Source: Agrocybe praecox
Taxonomy: Eukaryota; Basidiomycota; Agaricomycetes; Agaricales; Agrocybaceae
Assembly (NCBI GenBank): GCA_964017145.1
Contig: OZ024840.1
Location: 1,302,001-1,366,000, forward strand
Direction of reading: 5' to 3'
Length of the DNA: 64,000 nucleotides
Shown piece by piece: positions 10,106 to 21,490 of the stretch (positions are counted from its first letter, which is position 1; every line of letters begins with the position of its first letter). Both the position numbers and the translations under genes were made by a program. Below the pieces are notes generated by a model, which ran no database searches, was not told the DNA's origin, and saw nothing but the letters and a program-made list of their open reading frames with translations.

Positions 10106-10505
10106 ATTTCCGTGTTTTTCCCTGTTTTTGGACAGTATTTCGTAAATAACTATTTATAGAGTACAGCTATGGACGAGATCTTTCTAGATTCGGAATCTCC
10201 TTAATGAGACGAATCCGGCAGTATATAATATATAGTGTAGAACTTCGTTTGGTGCACCACTGATTTCGAACATGATATTGTGGGCACCTATATTTGCACC
10301 TAGGGATTTTTGGGGTAAATAGGAACAAACAGAGCAGTATTCCTACTATGTCTGGGGAGTACTCAAGACACTAGATTGGGATTTTGGTTATACAGAAGCA
10401 ATATACTATTTTCATTAAGACTAGTCATTGTTGTGCACTTGAGACTTGACTTTACTGTTGACTATAAGTCTATTGACTATTGGTTACACTATTGTCAATT
10501 TCTAA
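10103..10505. other. Unidentified insert within Copia
   Basis: About 400 bp of AT-rich noncoding sequence separate the integrase frame from the RT frame. No ORF and no clear terminal repeats are seen. TTGACTTTAC occurs near both edges (about 10089 and 10447) and might be a remnant of a duplication, but the second copy lies some 55 bp inside the apparent right edge. A degraded solo LTR is possible but unproven. Confidence 0.35.
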
Positions 10506-10757
10506 CATGGTCTTGATCATGTCCAATTTGCTGGTGCTGCATCGACTTCAGACCCTCGAAATTACAGAGAGGCCATAAAAAGTGCAGATGCAGACAAGTG
10601 GTCAGAGGCTGCAAAAGCAGAGTTCTTCACTCTTGTTGGAAATGACACTTGGGAGTTGGTTGATTTACCACCTGGTGCAAAGGCTATTGGTTCTGGTTGG
10701 GTTTTCAAGGTAAAGCAAACTGCTTCTGGCTCTGTTGAGCGCTACAAGGCTCGCATT
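10506..10757 (+). pseudogene. Copia reverse transcriptase, first segment
   Basis: The frame beginning GLDHVQFAGAASTSDP encodes the RT lead-in, with the Copia signatures NDTWELVDLPPGAK and GWVFKVK, and ends RYKAR at the 5.1-kb insertion. The frame resumes at 15856 with VAKGYSQRPGVDY; removing the insert and one TT restores a continuous frame across the junction. Confidence 0.85.
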
Positions 10758-12037
10758 CATCAGGAAAATGCCTTTTGGAATTAGCTATATTTAGATCTCT
10801 TTGATACACGTTGAGTTAACTAAGTTTAGTCAAGGACATCAAAACTGATTTAGCACTGCTTAGCACACTTTTATATGAATTAGCTGGAATTAGATATCTT
10901 TCAATGACTTGTAAAAAACAAAAATTGCATCAGGAAAATGCTTCTTGGATTCAGCTCTCTTTGGACCTCTTTGATACGCTTTGAGTGTACTAAGTTTAGT
11001 CAAGGACATCAAAACTGATTAGTGACCAAAATTTGCTACAAATAGTGGGTATTTTTCTGGTCTACTTACCTGTCTTTTTGGGCACTATTTGGTAACCATA
11101 CCACCACCGCAAAACCTATATTTTGCTGTATCCTGGTATGGACTACGTATTGTTTGGCTTATTATGATGTCAAATGCGAACCATTTTGGCTGTCATTGCA
11201 TATCTAGCCTCTTTTATATGATAGTAAAAAACCCTCAAAAAATCTCACAGATATCTCAAGCTTTTCCAAAGATACAGCTAATGGGTATAGCATGGGGAGG
11301 AGGAAAATGCGATCAGAAATGATCTGGCAAGATGAATTCTTCACGCCTGTGCGAGATATTGTACACGATACTATTTATAATCATTTAAGACGATGCCACG
11401 ACAAAATAAAGGCACAATTTTAATTGAATCAAAAGATATGTGTGGGGGAGTACAAGGGAGGGGGAGGATGAGAGAGCGATGTGTGGGGAATTCATTTCTG
11501 GTCCCCCTGTTTTGAAATTTGGTATATTGTTTATAAAATACAATAATAGCACACTGACCAAATTAGGAGGTAGGTAGTCATGTTCTACTTATGTTATTTG
11601 GTGTTCGATTATTTTTCGGAAAAACATATAAAAACATACATTCCAAGGTCATTTCTCGACGCGCCTGGCTGTAAATTGGCATAGTCTATCTATTATATAT
11701 TTTATATTGTTTTTTTTAAATTTTGGACCAGAAAAACAAGTATTTCCCAAGTTATTTGAGTTGCGATAATTTTGTTCCAAAAATAGAAGGAGATATGAGT
11801 AAATTAGATATTTTGAAGCCATTTCTTGACGCCCTTGGCTACAAATTGGCAAGTGCGTTTGCATATATTACTTTTATCTCGTATCAAAAAAATAGCTTGA
11901 AATGTTAAGTATTGACTGAGATATTGGAGGTGCCATCACAATATTTCGACAACAGTGCAGTGCGGGCATAGGAATTTTTGACCTCAGGGTAGATATATAT
12001 TGGATCAGTTGGGATATGTTGGCAATATATATGAATG

Positions 12038-13948
12038 CACTTCAGTGAACCACAGTAAGGACCTATTAGGTTGATTAATTTCTGATAAATAAACAACCTA
12101 ATAGGCCCTTTAGAATGTTTTTGTAGAAACATTTTTGCACAAAACATTTCTTTTAAAACATTTTTGCACTTTGAAACATTTTACAATATAAAATAATCAC
12201 TGCATATTGTGTTGTATATTGATCAGATTTCATGGAGTTACTATATGAAGAAAGGGACAGAAACTCATGAGAACAGTCAAAACAAGATATGTAATCAGAA
12301 TGACAGTCATCTTTTATCCTTATAGCTACTTGAGTATGTGATTGCTAATAACTGTGTTTGACATAACTTGCCTATATTGCTAAGTATCTTTAGTGGATCA
12401 ACTCAAACTATATAAGTTGCAAGGAGTCCTTTGCATAAGAACAGTATGAATATAAAACAGAATCCTATTAACCCTACCAACAAGGTCTACACACTAGTCT
12501 GAAAGGAATCCTAAGCTTATGAATCCGGTTGTCAACAATGAATTATCACTTTGAGTATCTCAAGTCATAAGTAAACTGACGTAGCTATATACCAACTGTT
12601 TGTTTCATCCATAAGTAAATGTTACTTTTGTACAATTTTGAACTATAAGAGTACTTAAAAGGAACTATAGAACATATTCATCTATGTTACAGATGTGGAT
12701 TCTATATTCAAGCCTAGCTTAAACAAGACACTTACCAGAAGTTCTTTACATGTATCGTTGGTGGTTTCATTACTGCATAAGGGCTTAAATACAATAATGG
12801 ACATCATATCCATCCTACAAAAGCCTCAGAATACTGTGAATTATGCATTGAAAGCTATGATTTTGACTGATGTCCAAATATGGAAGTTATTTCCCAATTG
12901 GGATGTTTTCGCTTTTTCACCATATTTTAAGAGATTAAACCTACTATGCTTGCTATATAAGGTATCTATAGACTCTTGAAGTAGTCTAACAGTCTTCAAG
13001 GGGACTTGTGATGTATAAAAGTATAGCAAAAGTTCGCTTTTTGGACATATTTATAAATAAGTCATATTATTTTTGAACATTATCCAGATGCACTTCTGTG
13101 CATCCATCCTTTCTCTTTGTATTTATGCATTTTTAAAGGTCTTATAAATCATTATAAATTACTAGAACCTATATCCACCTCTTTTTTGTGGCAAAAAAGC
13201 GCCCAAAACATGAGAAATCAGACAATGTAGCCTTTTAGGCATTTAATCATGTGAGATATTCCAAACACACATTTGATAAGATAAGATAAGATAATGATAA
13301 GACAGGATAAGATAGGATAGAATAAGATATGATAAGATAGGATAAGATATGATATGATAAGATAGGATAAGATATGATAAGATATGATAGGATAGGATAA
13401 GATAGGATAAGATAGGATAAGATATGATATGATAAGATAGGATAAGATAGGATAAGAGAGGATAGGATAGGATAAGATATGATAAGATATGATATGATAA
13501 GATAGGATAAGATAGGATAGGATAGGATAAGATATGATAAGATATGATAAGATATGATAGGATAAGATAGGATAGGATAGAATAAGATATGATAAGATAA
13601 CTACTATCTAGATAAGATATTTATTAAAATAGCTACAAGTCAGATAAGATATTCAAAGCATAGCCACAGTAAAATAAAACATTACAGTATAGCCACACAT
13701 CAGATTAGATCTAGTGACATTGTCACACTTTTTCTAAAAATGTTTTTGGGTCTTTATTTAGAAGGGTAGAAATGTTTTATATTGTAAAATGTTTCAAAGT
13801 GCAAAAACATTTTAAAGGACAAAAATGTTTTAAAAGAAATGTTTTGTGCAAAAATGTTTCTACAAAAACATTCTAAAGGGCCTATTAGGTTGTTTATTTA
13901 TCAGAAATTAATCAACCTAATAGGTCCTTACTGTGGTTCACTGAAGTG
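12038..13948. mobile_element. CACTTCAG-ended non-autonomous element
   Basis: The ends are CACTTCAGTGAACCACAG and its inverse, with terminal inverted repeats of about 155-170 bp, flanked by ATGAATG duplications (12031-12037, 13949-13955). Each terminal repeat contains its own stem-loop (CCTATTAGG...CCTAATAGG). A related sequence at about 61395-61430 lacks the element and provides an empty site. No coding sequence is recognised. The interior holds a GATA-rich minisatellite and a segment related, in inverted orientation, to 44100-44640. Confidence 0.8.
13276..13610 (+). repeat. GATAAGATAG minisatellite
   Basis: About 330 bp of imperfect tandem repeats built from gataagatag, gatatgataa and gataggata. 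There are no spacers of unique sequence, so it is not a CRISPR array. Shorter inverted versions (CTTATCATATCTTATC) occur near 43970-44060. Confidence 0.9.
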
Positions 13949-14689
13949 ATGAATGCAAGAATCAAGCTGGGGAAAACATACCAACAACATATGACAGTAC
14001 CTCATGTGCGTGGGAATTCTTTGGTCAAGATCGCGTTTTTCACCAAACAATTCCCACGCATGCACTGCACTGTTGCTGAAATATTTTGATGGCGCCTCCA
14101 ATATCTCACTCAATACTTGGAATTGCAGGCTGATTTTTTGATACAATGTAAAGATCGTATATACAAATGTACCTGCCAATTTATAGCCAAGGGCGTTAAG
14201 AAATGGCCTGCGAATATCCAATTTACTTATATCTCCTTCTATTTTAGGAACAAAATCATCGCAACTCAAATAACTTGGGAAATACTCATTATTCCGGTCC
14301 ACAATTTTAATAAAAAGTAGACAGTATATTGGAGATAGACTGCACAAAATTACAGGCAGGCGCATCAAGAAATGACCTTGAAACATATGTTTTTGTATGT
14401 TTTTCCGAGAAACCATCGAACATCAAATAACATAAGTAGAACATAATCACCTACCTCCTAATTTGGTCAGTATGCTATCACTTTATGATAAATGATGTAG
14501 CAAATCTAAACACAGGGGGACCAGAAATGAATTCCCCACACATCGCTCTCTCATCCTCCCCCTCCCTTGTACTGCCCCACACATATCTTTTGATTCAATT
14601 GAAATTGTGCCTTTATTTTGTCATGGCATCAATTTAAATGATTATAAATACTATTTTAATGTTTCAGGATTTTTCATAATTTTTGGAGG

Positions 14690-15500
14690 TCCATGTTACA
14701 CACAAACAACAATTTTTGTCAAATTCCCAAAATAGATCTTCGAGCCGCTTCGGAAATTGCCAGCACAGCCACAACCCGCTGCCCTGGCCGCATCATCAGT
14801 GTTTCCTTTCTTCCTAACCCCTACCACCACCCACTGTCCACCACCACCACATTCCGTCCCCACCACACCGCAACACCAACAACAACGACACAGCGACAAT
14901 GACAGGTCAGCAAAGACGACGCCAATGACAACACACATGTCAGCAATGACACGCCAACAACAACACAACAACGATGCTGACGCACGTCAGCAACAACAAC
15001 TTGACAATGCCAATGCCTGTGACAATGATATGACAGTGACAACAACAACAACAACAACAACACCACATTGACAACGACATGAGCGATGGCGACAACAACA
15101 CGCGTGATGATGACATGCCAACACCAACGACCCCACCAACCACGATGGCGAATGAGCCGACAAACACGAGGCGGCGGCATTGGGGACAAGGGTGTGACGT
15201 GGCAACATGAGAGGCGGGGTGTTTAGGGCCGTGGGCGACAACGAGGTAAGTACCCTGTCCACTCTGTTTTCCCGCTCATCGCCGCTGTTCACAGGCTGGG
15301 CCCCTCTGTCCCTCTTCTCCTATCCTCTTCTTCCTCCCTACCCACTTCTCTGCCCTATCCCCTCCCATCTCCTCTTCCCTCTGTCCTCCCTTTTCCATAT
15401 TCCCTTACCCCCATTTTCTTCAATTAAAACTGCCTCCTTACCTTGTCTGCCCTGTCTCTTCCCCTTACTTAGCTTTAATAAGTATATAAAATACATGTAT
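14690..15500 (+). repeat. Mini-intron/triplet-repeat module, copy M2
   Basis: It opens with a block conserved in the other copies (CAATTTTTGTCAAATTCCC, then GGAAATTGCCAGCACAG). An ACC-rich stretch, an ACA/ACG triplet array and a GTAAGTACC...TTCACAG mini-intron of 49 nt (15246-15294) follow, then GCTGGGCCCCTCTGTCC, a pyrimidine tract and an AT-rich tail. It lies inside the CATCAGG element although its closest structural relatives lie in hAT-like elements. Confidence 0.75.
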
Positions 15501-15855
15501 TATTTTAGATATGAATAAATTGGTTTTTATGCATTTTTGAGAGTGTCCCTCTGGAATTGAAAGATATTTTGCTAGAATTATATGAGAATTACGACAGAAT
15601 ATGAGACTATGCTGACAAGATTACCAGAATTATACATGTATTTGATAGAAATTTGCCTGAATTAGTTTGAATTAGCTGAATTTAATGCGAGTTAACGCGC
15701 GTTAACTCATTGGTCTACAGGACACCTTTCTCCCAATGCCACCTGGGAGAATTGACTAGTGTTACATCATTTTTGATCCCAACACCTCTTAACGATATAT
15801 AGGTTGATCTAAAGATATATAGGACGATATAAATCACATGTGCTTTTTCCTGATG

Positions 15856-17210
15856 TTGTTGCCAAGGGCTACAGCCAACGTCCTGGAGTTGATTACACTG
15901 AGGTCTTTGCTCCCACATTTCGTCCTGCAACACTTCGCATGATTCTGGCTCTATCTGCTGTCAATGACCTTGAACTTCACTCTGTGGACATCTCTGCTGC
16001 TTTCACCAATGGTGATCTCGATGAATTCATCTACATGCAACAACCAGAGGGATTCCATGAAGGTGGACCAAACAAGGTGTTCAGGCTCCAAAAATCACTC
16101 TATGGTCTCAAGCAGTCAGCAAGACAGTGGAACATCAAGCTACACAGTGTGCTCTCTGGAATGGGCTACAAGTGAATTGAAGCAGACAGATCTGTCTACA
16201 TCTACTCCAATGGTGATGTTCGCATTTTTGTCCCCATCTACATTGATGACATTACCTTTGCATCGAAATCCACCACTGCTGTTGATGCTACTGTGAAGGA
16301 GCTTGCATCACACTTCAAATGCAGAGATCTGGGTGCCACAGAGTTCCTCCTTGGTATTGGCATCACCAGAGATTGCTCCAAACGCTCCATTACCCTCCAT
16401 CAGCGCCAGTTCATTCTGGACATGCTAGAGCGTTATGGTATGTCTGACTGCCATCCTGTCTTCACTCCTATGACTCCCAACACTGTCTTAATAAAGGAGA
16501 TGGGCGCTTCCACACCAGAAGAAATAGAGTTCATGCGCACCATTCCCTATCTCAGTGCCATTGGCACTCTCCAGTATCTTGCCACCATGACTCGTCTTGA
16601 CATTGCCTATGTGGTCACTTTCCTTGCACGCTTCAGCTCCAATCCAGGTCCTAAGCACTGGTCAGCAGTCAAGCACTTGTTCCGTTACCTCAAAGGAACA
16701 CTGGAACACAAGCTGCACTACTCTGGTGAACTTGGTGCTGATATCTTCACTGCTTACTGTGATGCTGCTCATGGTGATTGCAAGGACACTGGACGCTCTA
16801 CTGCTGGTTACTTGACCATGATGGCTGGTGGTGCAATCAGTTGGAGCAGCAAGTTGCAGACAGTTGTGGCGCTTTCTACTACAGAAGCAGAGTACATTGC
16901 TGCTGTTGAAGCTGGCAAGGAAATTGCATGGATGTGCAACATACTCAATGAGTTTGGCTTCACTTTGGACACCCCTATTCCTCTCAACATTGACAACCAG
17001 TCAGCAATCAGTGTGTCCAAGAACCCAGAACACCATGGATGCATGAAGCACTTGGATTTGCGCTTTTATTGGCTTAGGGATGCTGTCCATGACAAGATGA
17101 TTCACCCTGTCTACATTCCAACCAAGGAACAACTCGCAGACATCCTTACCAAGGCTCTACCAGCTGAGCAAGTCAAATACTGCAGGGGCAATGTTGGCAT
17201 TATGGTATAA
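15856..17210 (+). pseudogene. Copia reverse transcriptase and RNase H
   Basis: It continues from 10757: VAKGYSQRPGVDYTEVFAP, VDISAAFTNGDL (catalytic Asp), SLYGLKQSARQW, then YIDD near 16238, the LDIAYVV segment, and RNase H with YCDAAHGD and STTEAEY, ending ADILTKALP. A TGA at 16173-16175 (after GMGYK) interrupts the frame where Copia relatives have a positively charged residue; CGA to TGA is the simplest explanation. The frame after the stop is open to 17210. Inactive because of the stop and the insertions, but otherwise well preserved. Confidence 0.9.
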
Positions 17211-17294
17211 CTCCACTTTGCATTTTCGCTTTTTCACCTCCTTCCTTATTTTCATTTTCTTTCTGTCTTTCAGTTTGTAGACTTGTCAGATCAT

Positions 17295-17300
17295 GGGGGG
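17295..17300 (+). promoter_or_regulatory. Copia polypurine tract
   Basis: Six G residues lie immediately 5' of the 3' LTR, in the usual place of the plus-strand primer. Confidence 0.6.
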
Positions 17301-17709
17301 TGTTAGAATTTGCCCTCCAAGTCTCCACCTTCCATCACACTTCTGTCATCCTGAAACATGCTTCAACTTTGTTACATGTTTCATCATATGTCACATGTTT
17401 CACTTTCCTTACATGTTTCATCTTCTGCTACATGTTTCACGCTCTTACATGTTTCACATTGCTACATGTTTCACATCTCTTACTGGTTACATCCCTTACA
17501 TACAGTAACATATATAAGTCTGTAGACCAAAGCCTGAAGTCCTTAGTTACTCACTCTGGACTTCAGGTCAGTTGTATGTCTTGTGTCTCAATACATTCAG
17601 TTACTCACTCTGGACTTCAGCTCTTCATAGCTCCTCAGTCCTTCGTCTTGGGTGCATCATATTAGGTCACCAGGTAGCTCACAATGTCCTGCACTCGCTC
17701 CCTTTAACA
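17301..17709 (+). repeat. Copia 3' LTR
   Basis: 409 bp, TGTTAGAATT to CCCTTTAACA, matching the 5' LTR. The next five bases are cacaa, not the gttct that precedes the 5' LTR. Confidence 0.9.
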
Positions 17710-17930
17710 CACAAGCTACTCAAGGATGACTTGGTTATTGGTCTCATCATCAACTCCACTGACAAGCCAGACCCCATCTGTGAACCTTGCTTAGCTGGCA
17801 AGATGGTCTCCTCTCCATTCCCCATCTCATCTCACATTTCTACTGCTCCCCTTGAACTCATCCACTCTGATCTTCATGGTCCACTCCCAGTCTAATCTTC
17901 TGAAGGATTTCGCTACTGGATCACCTTTAT
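17710..17930 (+). pseudogene. Copia integrase fragment
   Basis: Translates as KLLKDDLVIGLIINS, CEPCLAGKMVSSPFP and HSDLHGPLPV, closely related to residues ~230-300 of the frame at 8060. It starts exactly after the 3' LTR, has an in-frame TAA after GPLPV, and ends at a T-rich stretch near 17931. It is the remnant of another member of the same Copia family and may mark nested insertion or LTR-mediated recombination. Confidence 0.8.
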
Positions 17931-18582
17931 TGATTTTTTATTTTATTTTATTTTTAATCAAAGGACTGAAGTCCCATTTGTATTCCGGTGCACGATTGCA
18001 GTCCGGTCCCTACGTTACATACAAAAGCATGCTAAGCAAGATTTAATACTATGCTACGTCTGCGAGGGCGGGCAAAGGTCCACCAAGATTGTAGACCGCT
18101 GTTAGGCAGTCAGAATGTTGCTGGTTCGATGGTGTGGGCGCCGTCGCAAGTGTTTAAGCAATAGTGGCTGGGCATCGAGCCCGACCCACAGTCCACATCT
18201 CACCCAGTCCGCAGTCCCCTCACATTCCAAGTCGCCTCGCCGCTTCCGCTTAGCCTGGGTGCCCCTGAAGGGTCAGGCCGAAGCCCACAAACCAAGGTAC
18301 CCACTAAAGGGCCCCGAACGCCCCCACAGGGTCAGGACAAATCCCACAAGTCCGAGTACTAGGGCGCGCGCCATTGTAATGGCAAAGGATCCGAAGTCCA
18401 AGAAGAACATGTCCCACAGGCCGAGCCTTAGCCCAACCTGCTTATCCGACCCCTGTGAGTCGCTTGAACGCAAACGCAGAATCAGTGTCGTCCAAGAATT
18501 TGATCAGATGCACCAGGAGTTCCAGTGACCGACCGTCATGCTCGCGTGTACGTTTCGTACACACTTGCAATATCAGCCAGTG
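17931..18582. other. Unassigned sequence between Copia fragment and MITE
   Basis: It begins with a TTTTATTTTATTTTA run and continues as moderately GC-rich sequence. A 137-codon open frame at 18115-18528 shows no recognisable domain and looks like chance. Confidence 0.4.
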
Positions 18583-19367
18583 CTGTCAAATTTATGTATG
18601 AGTCATGCATAGTTGCCCCACATAAAGTATGCATCCACAGAGGCAACTGCCCAACTGCCCAAAGTGATGCATCAAGCCCTCTGGCTGGCCTATTGTGACC
18701 ATTTGTGACTATAGTCATGTGTTTGATATTGATGGGATCAAAATCAATGCACATGACTTTTTGCTTGCCTCTATTTACATGTTTGGGCTCTGTTCATATG
18801 TTTATATGGCCTCAAATACAAACAAATAATAAATAATGATGTCAGCAGGCAGGGGCAGGCCTGCTACAAAACAAACAAAGCCTTTGAGTGACATCACATC
18901 CAAACAACCTAATATGGCAAGAGGACTTTGGACTTTGAGATTTTATGATAAAGTCCTCTTGATACCATGATAGACGGGACTAATACATGACCAAATAAGA
19001 TCAAATCTATTTTTAAAACCCATCTATTTTTAGTTTGCTTCTATTTTTAGAACAATTATGAATTTGCCAAATATGATAGAATTATTTTTAGAACTGATCT
19101 ATTTTTAGAACTCATTATATATTTACATGGTTTATGAAAATCTATTTTTTTAAAGAAAATTTTAATGAAAATAACTTTGGTGGCTGTGCACTAGATCACA
19201 TGACTATGCTGTGGCTATGCATCAGATCACATGACTTTCACATGACTACGCCTCTCTAGTCACTGTTGGTCACCCTGATGCATCACTTTGGGCAGTTGGG
19301 CAGTTGCCCCTGTGGATGCATACTTTATGTGGGGCAACTTAGGTTGGGTCATGCATACATCTGCCAG
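18583..19367. mobile_element. MITE-like foldback element, copy A
   Basis: The ends are CTGTCAAATTTATGTATGA and, inverted, CTGGCAGATGTATGCATGA, continuing into a long near-perfect inverted repeat (GTTGCCCCACATAAAGTATG, GGCAACTGCCCAACTGCCC). The interior is AT-rich and noncoding. The right flank is TA and the left TG, compatible with a decayed TA duplication. A related copy lies at 55730-56613. Confidence 0.75.
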
Positions 19368-20300
19368 TAACAGGTGCATCACTATGCCGGCACTTTGTAC
19401 CTAGCCCCTCCCCTCACTGCAGGGATGTAGGCAGTGCCTGGTATGGTGTGAGGCATGACATATCATCACTCATGAACACACACGGCGACGAAAAACGAGG
19501 ACACACGGTCGGAAGTGAACTCACCATACCCAGCTCACCAGCAATGACAGCACAAATGACGATGGACGAATGACCACGAATGACATCAAACACCGACGTC
19601 AAACATCGACGACAACATCACATGATGACGAAAGACAACGGCAATGACAAACGACGACAATGACGACAATCGATGAAGATGATGACGACGGACGGATGGG
19701 AACAAGGGCCAGTAACAGGAGAGCGTGCGAGGCGTGTGAATGAGACCAGCTCTCGTTCCCGCTGCTGACTCTCCCTCCTCCATTGCCCCATCATGTCTAG
19801 CACTCCCCTCGATGCTAGGATGTGGGTGGTCCTCATCGCCAACGATGCCAACGCCAACGCCAATGTGACGATGACGCAAATGGCACTGGCCCTTCCCCTC
19901 AATGCTGGGATGTGGGCGGTGCTCACCGCTGCCATCGAACCACTGCCCTCACCACTACTAGCTCACAGAGAGCAACACCTGAGACCCACAATGACGAACA
20001 ACACCACCCCCACTACCACCGCTTCAACGTCACCGTCACCGTTGCCACCACCACTACCTGCATCAGCCCCAGCATTTTCCAACATCACACAACGGAGCGC
20101 CAAGTGAGGCAAGCAACGAGGGTAGGCAATGAGGAGGGTAAGGGTGAGGCATGAGCTGTCGGACGCCAGGGTAAGAGGGTGGGTATGAGCGGGTAGGGGC
20201 AGGCGACTGCTAGCGCGTAGCGACGAGCAGCGAGGAGACGCGAACCACCATGTTCTCGTCTCCCTATTTGTCTTCCTCCACTTCACCCATTTATTAGTTA
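19368..20300. other. Triplet-rich noncoding region
   Basis: Sequence rich in GAC/ACG triplets followed by ACC/CAC-rich and GGGTAGG-rich stretches. The composition resembles the mini-intron modules, but the GTAAGTAC...CACAGG signature is absent. A similar GAGCACGACC-rich stretch lies at 63306-63440. No convincing gene. Confidence 0.45.
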
Positions 20301-20309
20301 GCAAACATG

Positions 20310-20760
20310 TACATTATGGTAATATCATAGGGTATTTAAAATAAAATCTTTTTTGGAACATTTTTATATGTTGTAAAAAGGATGTTCCCAAACAGGAAAT
20401 AACTGCCAAATAGGGAACTGCCACCCAAAACAAATATTTGAAGTTCGCTTTGTTGATATCTAATCTAATCTATGCCTAGGATACAAGTAGGTTGATTATA
20501 TCATAATTAAAAATAGCGCAACACGCGAAATTGTGAAAAAGACCTAAAAATAACATGTCATCCAGTTTTATGTTTTGTGATCCACCCCATCCTGCCCTGT
20601 TTTGATGGCGCAAACAGCATCAAAAAATGTAATTATATTCAGGCAATATATCTGCCCTTTTTCCGGGCCCCGAATGATGCCCGACGCAGCGCAGGAGCCC
20701 AATTACAGTGGCGGCACCTTGAGGGCACTGTTTCCTGCGTTGTTTACAGGTGTTTACCTG
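20310..20760 (+). repeat. Dispersed repeat, copy 1
   Basis: About 450 bp that align with about 63500-63950. Shared blocks include ATCTAATCTAATCT, AATTAAAAATAGCGCA, AACATGTCATCCAGTTTTA, GATGGCGCAAA and GCGCAGGAGCC. Noncoding and of unknown class. Confidence 0.7.
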
Positions 20761-20883
20761 TGCCCGCCCCCTGTGAGCACCCCAGCGGCCCCCTGGCAGT
20801 GTCTCTCTCTCAGAGGGGAGGTGTCCAAAAGCGGAAGGTAGCAAACTGGCCACCAGCATGTATCACTATAGGTAGCAAACTGC

Positions 20884-21490
20884 CTATATTTGATATATAA
20901 TGGTAGCTGCTACAGGTGGCCGAACTGGAGGCAGTGTTGACCTTCGCCATTGCGGTGACTGCTTCTTTTTCAATGCGAGTCCGGAGTTTGTGGCAACCTG
21001 TGAGGATGGACCAAGTGGGAGAACAAATGTCGACCACTCATCGTCCAAATCTAACAATTTCTGGATGTTGGTTGTGGTTGCGGTCACTATGGCGGGGGTG
21101 TTCAGTGAGTCAAAATTCAACTTCGCCCATTCAGTGTCAAGTTGCTGAGTGGTGGGGTTGCCAGATTTAGCGGTGACGTGGTTCTTGGTGACGATATTCG
21201 CAAAATCCATTGCCTCCCAGCCCTTGTCAACGTCGCAAGGGCTCTCCCAGGAGTCACCAGCTACCCAGGCCCTTCCTGCACAAACATACGCTTGCTTCAC
21301 ATGATGAGGCAGAGAGCGGGCATATGTATTTGGATCTGGCAGTCCTTGGGTGCCAACTTGCGGCGAGTCAGTCTGTACTGCCGCATGCTCGCAGTCCGGC
21401 AACTGTCTACCCCGCTTTCCATAAAAAAGGGATTCCAAGCCATTGATTGCGTCTGATGCTAGTTGCCGATTGTAAAAACAGGTCGGACAC
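20884..21490 (-). CDS. Possible C-terminal extension or small gene downstream of KDZ gene 1
   Basis: An open frame from 21438 to 20884 (184 codons) plus the end of the upstream exon near 21487. No known domain was recognised. It contains a segment ending TTTNIQKLLDLDDEW and a basic C terminus. It could be a last exon of the KDZ gene or an independent small ORF; the reading frame alone does not decide. Confidence 0.4.

Larger units (their letters stand above)
10758..15855. mobile_element. CATCAGG-ended non-autonomous element, copy 1
   Basis: It begins CATCAGGAAAATGC and ends GCTTTTTCCTGATG, an inverted terminal repeat of about 14 bp, with TT on both sides (10756-10757 and 15856-15857). Excising it with one TT restores the Copia RT frame, which fixes the boundaries. 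The first ~95 bp are repeated at 10928-11020. Inside is a large imperfect inverted repeat (about 11366-12030 against 13950-14664) split by the element at 12038-13948, and a mini-intron module at 14690-15500. No transposase is visible. The superfamily is unknown. A second copy's right part ends at 63305. Confidence 0.78.
5606..17709 (+). mobile_element. Ty1/Copia LTR retrotransposon with nested insertions
   Basis: The element is bounded by LTRs beginning TGTTAGAATT and ending TTTAACA. The order protease - integrase - RT - RNase H identifies Copia. Without its insertions it would be about 4.8 kb. It carries a hAT-like element in the 5' LTR, about 0.4 kb of unidentified sequence near 10103-10505 and a 5.1-kb element at 10758-15855. 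It sits in the RT domain of a LINE on its left, while its right flank is another Copia internal fragment. The 5-bp flanks differ (gttct on the left, cacaa on the right), so the two ends do not come from one simple insertion. Confidence 0.92.

Noticed and set aside
13276..13610. Regular repeat array that might suggest CRISPR
   Set aside because: The repeats are contiguous and short with no unique spacers, in a eukaryotic transposon; it is a minisatellite.
18115..18528. 137-codon open frame
   Set aside because: No recognisable domain, biased Pro/Ser/Arg composition, and no splice or neighbour support.
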